Assembly (NCBI RefSeq): GCF_004138335.1
Contig: NZ_RYFW01000001.1
Location: forward strand, 2,873,244-2,937,243
Direction: 5' to 3'
DNA: 64,000 nt
DNA from: Peristeroidobacter agariperforans
GTDB taxonomy: Bacteria; Pseudomonadota; Gammaproteobacteria; Steroidobacterales; Steroidobacteraceae
Made by a program: the position numbers and the translations under genes. The notes below the pieces were generated by a model. That model searched no databases. It was not told where the DNA came from and was given only the letters and a program-made list of their open reading frames with translations. Below, one piece after another: positions 58,276-64,000 of the stretch. Position 1 is the first letter of the stretch. Every line of letters starts with the position of its first letter.

Positions 58276-60513
58276 ATGCAGATGCTCGTACGGTGGGTCG
58301 CTTTCACAGCGGCGTTGGTTTCTTTGTATGGATGCGGCGGCGGAGGAGGCGGGGATAGCGAAGCACCAGCGCCACCGCCACCACCACCACCACCGCCATC
58401 GCCGGCAACGTACAGCGTCGGCGGGGCTGTCAGCGGTCTAACGGGTTCTGGCCTCGTGCTCACGCTAAATGGCGGCACCGACCTCGCCGTCAGCGGCAGT
58501 GGCAACTTCACATTCTCCAATGAGCTCGAGAGTGGCGCCAGCTACTCGGTGGCGGTGAAGAGTCAACCCGTCAACCCGCATCAGACGTGCGTTGCCACGG
58601 CTGCCTCGGGTTCCATCAGCAGCGATATCGGCAACGTTGCGGTGAGTTGTTCGACCAACACCTATAACGTCGGCGGTGCCGTCAGCGGCCTGACGGGCTC
58701 TGGCCTGGTGCTCTCGCTCAATGACGATATGGAACTGGCGGTCGGCGTCAGCGGTAACTTTAAGTTCCCCGATGCGCTCGCGAGCGGCCTCAGCTACGCG
58801 GTGACGGTGAAGACGCAGCCGAGCACACCACATCAGAATTGCGCCGTCGCGAACTCCTCCGGCACCGTCGCGGGCAGCGTCATCAGCAACGTTTCAGTGA
58901 GCTGCACCACGACCACCTATGCCGTAGGCGGCACGGTCACGGGACTGGTCGGCTCGGGGCTGGCGTTGCGCTTGAATGGCACCGACCTGCCGGTCAGCGC
59001 GAACGGCGCTTTTGCGTTTCCTTCGCTTCTGGCGAGCGGTTCCAATTATTCGGTGACGATCGTTTCGCAGCCGGCGGGTCCGCGGCAGACATGCGTTGCG
59101 ACGAATTCGTCCGGCGTCATCGGCGGAGTCGCTCCGGACGTTTCAGTGAATTGCACGACGGACAGGTACTCGGTCGGCGGGTCGGTATCCGGACTGACTG
59201 GAACGGGGCTGGTCCTGCGACTCAATGGCGATCAGGACCTGTCGATCGCCGGCGACGGCAGCTTCGTGTTTCCGTTTCCGCTGCTGAGCGGAGAACTATA
59301 CAGCGTGACGGTCGCCTCGCAGACGGGCGCTCATCGCGAGGTATGTTCGGCTCGTAACGCCACTGGATCCGGCACGACTACGGACATCACCAGTGTCAGG
59401 ATCGATTGCGCGGTCGTGCCCGGCTTCGTCTATGCCCCTGGCGGTAACCAGCGGCTCCTTCAATTCGGCATTCATCCAGCTAGCGGTGCTTTGCTGCCGA
59501 TGGGGACGGCTGCGACCGTCAGCACTACGACGGGAAATTTAGCGGTGGCGCGGAACAAAAGAGCGCTGTACGCGAGCGACTTTACATCGGTCTATTCATT
59601 CTCGGTGGACGCGAGCACAGGGGCCTTGAGCTCTCTGGGCGCACCTGTGTCCACGGGCGGTAGCATCGCGGGCCAGCTCGCGCTCACACCGTCGGAAGAC
59701 TTCCTTTATGCTGTCAGTCACTCCTCGGGCACGATCGCGATGTTCAGCATCGGCTCCGGAGGCGAGTTGTCTTCGCAAACTATCGTGGCAACGGCGCCTT
59801 ATTCTGGCTCGAGCGCCATCCAGCACATCGCCATCACGCCGGACGGAGAGTTCCTTTACTTGCTGAGCTATTCGGGGGCCAAGCCGCTCACGCCGGCGGA
59901 GCTGTGGGTCTATTCCATCGACGGCGCCACCGGTGCGCTCACGGCGGGCACAACGATTGCGCTGGCCGATTCGGGGGGGCTGATCGCGGATGCATCAACC
60001 CGCTGGGGGCTGACTATCGATCCCACGGGCCGGTTCCTGTACCTGCGTTACGTTGTGAACGTGTCCTATACGCAGGAGACGACGCTTTACCCCTATTCCA
60101 TCGACCCGGGGACGGGAACGGTGACGCCACTGAACATCAATCGGACCGTGACCAGCAGCGGCAGTAACATGCTCATCGATCCCTCCGGTCGATACGCTTA
60201 CTTGCTGGGTACCTTCAACTACCGGCCATCGGACAACCACATCGACACGTTTGCGATCGATCAGACCACCGGCGCCCTGAGCAACCTCGGAACGCCAGTG
60301 CTCGTGCAAGCGCCGCTTCGTTCGCTGGCGAGCGATGCATCGGGAAAATTTCTGTTCGTGGGAAGTAACAAGCCGGCAGGCACGTTCGATCCGGCCGCGC
60401 CGATCAACGGGTCGACCTTGGTCATCGAGCAAACCGGACCGAACATGGGACAGCCGTCCGCTCCCGGAGCCGGCGCCGGCGTGGCGAGTTTCGGTATGGT
60501 CGTGTTCGAATAA
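58276..60513 (+). CDS. Repeat-bearing lipoprotein with lactonase-like beta-propeller
   Basis: A 745-aa protein. The lipoprotein signal is MQMLVRWVAFTAALVSLYGC, with Cys at 20, then a run of Gly and a run of Pro as linker. Four tandem repeats of about 83-85 residues follow (residues 46-378). Each starts Y(S/N/A)VGG-V-GL-GSGL-L-LNG and ends with VSC-T, and each holds two Cys. The C-terminal half (about 385-745) resembles the YVTN/lactonase-type seven-bladed propeller: FVYAPGGNQRLLQFGIHPASGALL, FLYAVSHSSGTIAMFSI, TIDPTGRFLYLRY. It is probably anchored in the outer membrane and surface exposed. The function is unknown. Confidence 0.82.
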   Translation: MQMLVRWVAFTAALVSLYGCGGGGGGDSEAPAPPPPPPPPPSPATYSVGGAVSGLTGSGLVLTLNGGTDLAVSGSGNFTFSNELESGASYSVAVKSQPVNPHQTCVATAASGSISSDIGNVAVSCSTNTYNVGGAVSGLTGSGLVLSLNDDMELAVGVSGNFKFPDALASGLSYAVTVKTQPSTPHQNCAVANSSGTVAGSVISNVSVSCTTTTYAVGGTVTGLVGSGLALRLNGTDLPVSANGAFAFPSLLASGSNYSVTIVSQPAGPRQTCVATNSSGVIGGVAPDVSVNCTTDRYSVGGSVSGLTGTGLVLRLNGDQDLSIAGDGSFVFPFPLLSGELYSVTVASQTGAHREVCSARNATGSGTTTDITSVRIDCAVVPGFVYAPGGNQRLLQFGIHPASGALLPMGTAATVSTTTGNLAVARNKRALYASDFTSVYSFSVDASTGALSSLGAPVSTGGSIAGQLALTPSEDFLYAVSHSSGTIAMFSIGSGGELSSQTIVATAPYSGSSAIQHIAITPDGEFLYLLSYSGAKPLTPAELWVYSIDGATGALTAGTTIALADSGGLIADASTRWGLTIDPTGRFLYLRYVVNVSYTQETTLYPYSIDPGTGTVTPLNINRTVTSSGSNMLIDPSGRYAYLLGTFNYRPSDNHIDTFAIDQTTGALSNLGTPVLVQAPLRSLASDASGKFLFVGSNKPAGTFDPAAPINGSTLVIEQTGPNMGQPSAPGAGAGVASFGMVVFE
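58411..59412 (+). repeat. Four tandem repeats of about 250 bp inside the lipoprotein gene
   Basis: Repeat starts lie at 58411, 58663, 58918 and 59167, that is 252, 255 and 249 bp apart. The first two units are the most alike (VGGAVSGLTGSGLVL in both), suggesting recent duplication. All units keep the reading frame. They probably encode beta-sandwich modules. Confidence 0.8.
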
Positions 60514-60534
60514 CTCAAGAAACAATCTAATCGA

Positions 60535-60556
60535 CTGCACGGACTCTGCCGTGCAG
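60535..60556. terminator. Hairpin between convergent lipoprotein and ilvE genes
   Basis: CTGCACGG-actctg-CCGTGCAG is a perfect 8-bp stem in the 71 bp between the convergent genes. It has no clear T-run on either side but is well placed to end both transcripts. Confidence 0.55.
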
Positions 60557-60584
60557 CCGAGTGACACAACCGATGCAGTCTGGT

Positions 60585-61658
60585 TCAGACCTTGCGAACC
60601 CACCCGCGTGAGTCGGCAATGCTGCCGCGCTGAATGCCGACCAACTGCTCCTTGAGCTGCTTCGCGACGGGCGACTCGTGCGCTTTGTTGAGTCGGAACG
60701 AACCGGAGGAGCTGACGATCTCTCCGATGCTCGCAATCACTGCAGCCGTGCCGCACGCAAACGCTTCGCTGAGCTTTCCACTCTGAGCATCCGCGCGCCA
60801 TTGCTCCAACGCATAGGGCGCTTCCGAAACCTTCATTCCCAGCTCGCGCGCGATATCGATGATGCTGGTGCGAGTGATGCCCGGGAGGATGGTGCCGGTG
60901 AGCGGCGGCGTGACGATCGAGCCGTCGTTCATCACGAAGAACAGGTTCATGCCGCCCAGCTCTTCGATCCAGCGATGCTCGGCCGCGTCGAGGAACACGA
61001 CCTGATCGCAACTGTGCTCGGTCGCTTCGGCTTGAGCGATGAGGCTGGCCGCATAATTGCCGCCGCACTTCGCGGCTCCGGTGCCACCGGGAGCCGCGCG
61101 AGTGTATTGGTCCGAGACCCAGAGTTTCAGCGGCTTGTCGCCGCCCTTGAAATACGGACCGACGGGGCAGGCGATCACGCAGAAGATGTACTCCTGCGCC
61201 GGACGCACGCCGAGGAACGCTTCGCTCGCGAACATGAAGGGGCGCAAGTACAAGCTGCCCGCGCCGCTCGGCACCCAGTGCTTGTCGATCTTCACCAGCT
61301 CTTCGACCGCCTGGATGAACATCGACTCCGGCAGGACGGGCATCGCCAGGCGCTCTGCCGAGCGAGCGAAGCGGGTCGCATTCATTTCGGGACGAAATAG
61401 CACGATTTCGCCTTGGGCCGTGCGATACGCTTTCATGCCTTCGAAGATTTCCTGTGCGTAGTGCAGGACTGCGCAGGCCGGGTCGATCGCGAGCGGCGCG
61501 CGTGCCGTGACTTTGCCGTCGTGCCAGCCGCGGTCCGTGCTCCAGCGCAGCGTCACCATATGATCGGTGAAGACGCGACCGAAGCCGGGATCTTCGAGGG
61601 TTTTCTCTCTGGCCTGCGTGCTGACGGGCGAAGCGTGCGGTGTGATCGTGAAAGTCAT
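60585..61658 (-). CDS. ilvE: Branched-chain amino-acid aminotransferase
   Basis: A 357-aa class IV aminotransferase that interconverts branched-chain amino acids and their keto acids. The PLP Lys is at about residue 197 in GGTGAAKCGGNYAASL. LHYAQEIFEGMKAYRT, SLYLRPFMFASEAFLGV and ELGGMNLFFVMNDGSIVTPPLTGTILPG are family blocks of the longer (BCAT type II) branch. The ATG at 61658 follows GAGGATCAC, a good ribosome site; the in-frame extension upstream is not supported. It is divergent from an XRE-cupin regulator gene, 65 bp away, which may control it. Confidence 0.95.
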   Translation of the reverse strand: MTFTITPHASPVSTQAREKTLEDPGFGRVFTDHMVTLRWSTDRGWHDGKVTARAPLAIDPACAVLHYAQEIFEGMKAYRTAQGEIVLFRPEMNATRFARSAERLAMPVLPESMFIQAVEELVKIDKHWVPSGAGSLYLRPFMFASEAFLGVRPAQEYIFCVIACPVGPYFKGGDKPLKLWVSDQYTRAAPGGTGAAKCGGNYAASLIAQAEATEHSCDQVVFLDAAEHRWIEELGGMNLFFVMNDGSIVTPPLTGTILPGITRTSIIDIARELGMKVSEAPYALEQWRADAQSGKLSEAFACGTAAVIASIGEIVSSSGSFRLNKAHESPVAKQLKEQLVGIQRGSIADSRGWVRKV

Positions 61659-61723
61659 GTGTGATCCTCGAGAACGCGGAGCAAGCTGCACCGAAGCAGC
61701 GCTGACGCTATGATTTGCATTGT

Positions 61724-62464
61724 ATGGTAAAGGCCAAGCCCAGCCTCGGAAATATCGTCAGGCACATCCGCAACAGCAACGGCTGGACGCTCGCCGAGAT
61801 GAGCCAGCGCGTCGCCATCCCGCTGTCGACGCTGGCCAAGGTGGAGAAGGGTCATCTCACGCTGACCTATGACAAGCTGGTGGACCTGAGCGACAAGCTC
61901 GGCATGGGCTTGTCGGACTTCTTGAATTCGTCGACGCTCACTGCGCAGCCCAAGGGCATGGCGCGGCGGAGCGTCGGTAAAACCGCTGCCGACGGTCTGA
62001 GCGTAGAAACCCAGAACTACGACTATCGCTATCTGTGCACCGAGCTGCGCGGCAAGATCATGATTCCGATCATCAGCCGCGTGCGCTCCAGGACCATGCA
62101 GGAATTCGGTGAGCTGCTGCGTCATGCCGGCGAGGAATTCGTGTACGTGCTCGAAGGCGCCATCGAGGTGCACTCGGAGTTCTACGATCCCATTACGTTG
62201 CGTGCGGGTGAGTACGCCTATCTGGACAGCGAGATGGGCCACGGCTACCTCGTTGCCGGCGGCTTCGCGGAAGCGACGATTCTCGCGGTCTGCGCTTCGG
62301 CCGCGGCCAACCTCCAGCAGGAGTTGATTTCTCAGGCGCGTGGCGAAGCGCCCAAGACTACCAAGACCGCCGTGGCTGGCAACGCCGAAAAGCCGAAGGC
62401 GCTCAAATCTTCCACGCACAGGAAGTCCTCCGCGAAAGCCAGGCGCCGCGTCGGCGCTGCGTAG
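61724..62464 (+). CDS. XRE-family regulator with cupin sensor domain
   Basis: A 246-aa regulator. The XRE helix-turn-helix is GNIVRHIRNSNGWTLAEMSQRVAIPLSTLAKVEKGH over about residues 9-45. A cupin domain follows at about 120-205 (LLRHAGEEFVYVLEGAIEVHSEF and LRAGEYAYLDSEMGHGYLV). The cupin His is replaced or shifted in this block, so metal binding is unsure. The C-terminal 40 residues are Lys/Arg-rich (KKS-type tail: RKSSAKARRRVGAA), which may bind DNA nonspecifically. ATG 61724 is preferred over a TTG nine bases upstream. A TATGAT box at 61709-61714 is so close that the mRNA may be nearly leaderless. Confidence 0.88.
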   Translation: MVKAKPSLGNIVRHIRNSNGWTLAEMSQRVAIPLSTLAKVEKGHLTLTYDKLVDLSDKLGMGLSDFLNSSTLTAQPKGMARRSVGKTAADGLSVETQNYDYRYLCTELRGKIMIPIISRVRSRTMQEFGELLRHAGEEFVYVLEGAIEVHSEFYDPITLRAGEYAYLDSEMGHGYLVAGGFAEATILAVCASAAANLQQELISQARGEAPKTTKTAVAGNAEKPKALKSSTHRKSSAKARRRVGAA

Positions 62465-62549
62465 CTTTTTCCGCTTCGGGCGCGCGCGGGAGAATTTCGC
62501 CTCGGTCGTCTCCATTCGGAGTAGTTTATCCTGTATGGAGAAAATTCTC

Positions 62550-62577
62550 TTGACAGGAATATGGGGCTCCCTAGACT
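62550..62577 (+). promoter_or_regulatory. Candidate sigma-70 promoter of the S9 peptidase gene
   Basis: TTGACA (62550-62555) and TAGACT (62572-62577) are separated by 16 bp and end 33 bp before the ATG. The palindrome GAGAA-AA-TTCTC at 62538-62549 abuts the -35 box and could be an operator. Confidence 0.5.
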
Positions 62578-62610
62578 GGCTCGCGGGGGATACAACAATC
62601 CGGGAGTCGT

Positions 62611-64000
62611 ATGACGCAATCCCACTGGCTTGCCCGTGGCTATGGCGCGGCGCTGCTGTCTCTATGTCTTTTGCTCGGCGCGTTCGTCACTGGTCCTCGA
62701 GCCGAGGCTGCCGATAAATCGATCACCATCGCAGATCTGTTGAGCGCGCCGTTTCCGTATGGGTTGACTGCGTCGCCGAAGGCCGAGCAAGTTGCGTGGA
62801 TCGCCAATCACCTCGGCGCTCGGAATATCTATTTGGGACAGGCCGGCAGCGACGGAAAGTTCGCCGTTCGCGCGCTTACGCTTCAAGAAGGAGACAACGG
62901 CATCGAGCTCGCCGATCTGCAGTGGTCGCACGATGCTTCCATGCTCGTATTCTCGCGCGGCGGCAGTCTCGAAGGTGGCGGCCCGGTCAATCCATCGAGC
63001 GCCGCGTCCGGACCGACTGCGATGGAAATCGCTTCGGTGCGGCTCGATTCGGGAGAGATTCGTTCGTTCGGGCAAGGCAGCAACGCCGTGCCCTCGCCCG
63101 TGAACGATGACGTCGTATTCGTGCGCGGCGGGCAGATCTGGATCGGCAATCTGGCCCGCAGCGACGCTGCGACTCAGTTGCTTCAAGACGCCGGCGCCGC
63201 GAGCGAGCTGTCGTGGTCGCCGGATGGCAAGCGCCTCGCGTTCATCAGCAATCGCAAAGACTTCTCGGTCGTCGGTGTCATCGAGCTCGCGTCCAGGAAC
63301 ATTCAATGGATGAGCCCGGGCGTCGATTGGGACATGAGCCTGCGCTGGTCTCGCGACAGCAAGCGGCTCGCGTGGGTTCGTTATCCGTCGCTCGGGGAAT
63401 CTTTCTGGACCGATGCGTTCTTCGCGAAGCGTGCGGGCGAGCCCTGGTCGATTTGGGTTGCCGAAGTCGCCACCGGCACGGGCAACAGGGTGTGGACCGC
63501 CGATGCCGGGCCCGGCAGCATTTTTCAGCCCATCGAGGGCAGCACGAGCCTGTTGTGGACCGTGGACAATCGCCTGTTGTTTCCTTGGGAGCAAACCGGT
63601 TGGTTGCGGCTCTATTCGCTGGATCTGAGCCAGAAGGGCGCGCGCCCGGTGGCGTTGTCACAAGACGGCGCGGAAGTCTTTGCGATGACCTTGGATCAGA
63701 CCGGGCGCGAGGTGGTTTATTCGTCCAATGCCGAGGATGATGATCATCGTCATCTCTGGCGCGTTTCGGCCAAAGGCGGCAAGCCACAGCGCGCGACCAA
63801 GGGCGAGAGCATCGAAGACTTTCCGGTGGTGACGCCGCAGGGCTCGTTGTTCGCCATGCACAGCACCGCTCGCAATCCGATGGCGCCGGCGCTGATTCAA
63901 GCAGATGGCGCGTTCAAGACGCTACCCGCGAGCGGCAAGGCGGTGTCCTTCCCGAGCGATCGTCTGGTAGTCCCGCAGCGTGTCGTCTTCAAGAGCCCCG
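62611..64000 (+). CDS. S9 family peptidase (prolyl oligopeptidase type), C-terminus cut by window end
   Basis: The open frame runs from ATG 62611 (GGGAG at 62602-62606) to the window end, giving the first 463 residues. A signal peptide (LARGYGAALLSLCLLLGAFVTGPRAEA) is followed by ADKSITIADLLSAPFPYGLTASPKAEQVAWIAN. Beta-propeller blades then follow, such as LQWSHDASMLVFSRGG, LSWSPDGKRLAFISNRKD and LRWSRDSKRLAWVR. This is the N-terminal propeller of acylaminoacyl-peptidase-type S9 enzymes, which act on short peptides in the periplasm. The alpha/beta-hydrolase catalytic domain with Ser, Asp and His would lie beyond position 64000, so activity cannot be confirmed. Confidence 0.85.
   Translation, partial: MTQSHWLARGYGAALLSLCLLLGAFVTGPRAEAADKSITIADLLSAPFPYGLTASPKAEQVAWIANHLGARNIYLGQAGSDGKFAVRALTLQEGDNGIELADLQWSHDASMLVFSRGGSLEGGGPVNPSSAASGPTAMEIASVRLDSGEIRSFGQGSNAVPSPVNDDVVFVRGGQIWIGNLARSDAATQLLQDAGAASELSWSPDGKRLAFISNRKDFSVVGVIELASRNIQWMSPGVDWDMSLRWSRDSKRLAWVRYPSLGESFWTDAFFAKRAGEPWSIWVAEVATGTGNRVWTADAGPGSIFQPIEGSTSLLWTVDNRLLFPWEQTGWLRLYSLDLSQKGARPVALSQDGAEVFAMTLDQTGREVVYSSNAEDDDHRHLWRVSAKGGKPQRATKGESIEDFPVVTPQGSLFAMHSTARNPMAPALIQADGAFKTLPASGKAVSFPSDRLVVPQRVVFKSP

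Noticed and set aside
58411-59412. Regularly spaced repeats as a possible CRISPR or satellite array
   Set aside because: The units are about 250 bp, divergent at DNA level and in frame within one lipoprotein gene, so they are protein modules.

Overview
The window is GC-rich, densely coding DNA from what looks like a large-genome gammaproteobacterium of the Steroidobacter/Nevskia/Xanthomonas side of the class. That placement is inference. It rests on three large TonB-dependent receptors of the Xanthomonas/Caulobacter type, many ECF sigma factors, sulfatases and GH43-like hydrolases, coenzyme-A-based catabolism, and families such as YghU, TrmO and GcvA-type LysR regulators. No rRNA, tRNA, CRISPR array, IS element or prophage was seen.

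Layout. (1) 1-8027: acyl-CoA catabolism. An alpha-methylacyl-CoA racemase runs leftward over the remnant of a nitronate monooxygenase gene and is divergent from a thiolase. A leftward set follows: cofC, fused fbiC (coenzyme F420 chromophore synthesis), an acyl-CoA dehydrogenase and an enoyl-CoA hydratase. (2) 8134-18368: a divergent glycan-utilisation locus. A secreted 849-aa protein of unknown function and a GH43-like protein go left; a TonB receptor, a sulfatase and a two-lobed GH43 protein go right as a tight operon. (3) 18365-23338: a leftward regulatory operon. An ECF sigma factor is followed by a membrane-anchored PstS-like protein, a stand-alone secretin N-domain protein, a second ECF sigma factor, a membrane protein, a lipoprotein and a nucleotidyltransferase-like protein. 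(4) 23454-26364: a small lipoprotein and a large BNR-repeat exoprotein with a GlyGly-CTERM-like tail. (5) 26547-33686: a FecI/FecR/TonB-receptor operon continuing into a lipoprotein FAD oxidoreductase and an exported isoaspartyl methyltransferase. (6) 33952-39779: a HbpS-like protein, an orphan multi-TM histidine kinase and a third TonB receptor. (7) 39877-52241: small metabolic and housekeeping genes: yghU, DoxX, FAH hydratase, an atypical SDR, trmO, a coupled DHFR-like/DUF1697/P-loop trio, a LysR-LysE divergent pair, an FMN reductase, an ECF42-like sigma factor with its YCII partner, and a GNAT enzyme. (8) 52255-64000: a second, large arylsulfatase, a decayed fic gene, a small lipoprotein, an alpha/beta hydrolase, a persulfide dioxygenase-rhodanese fusion, a repeat-bearing lipoprotein with a lactonase-like propeller, ilvE divergent from an XRE-cupin regulator, and the start of an S9 peptidase cut by the window edge.

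How the parts fit. The outer-membrane receptors, sulfatases and GH43-like proteins suggest uptake and trimming of (possibly sulfated) glycans. Two of the three receptor genes carry the same operator-like sequence GACAA-N7-TTGTC upstream, which may place them under one regulator. The third receptor is under FecI/FecR control. The most unusual assemblies are the ECF/PstS-like/secretin-N/ECF operon and the cofC-fbiC pair embedded among acyl-CoA degradation genes.
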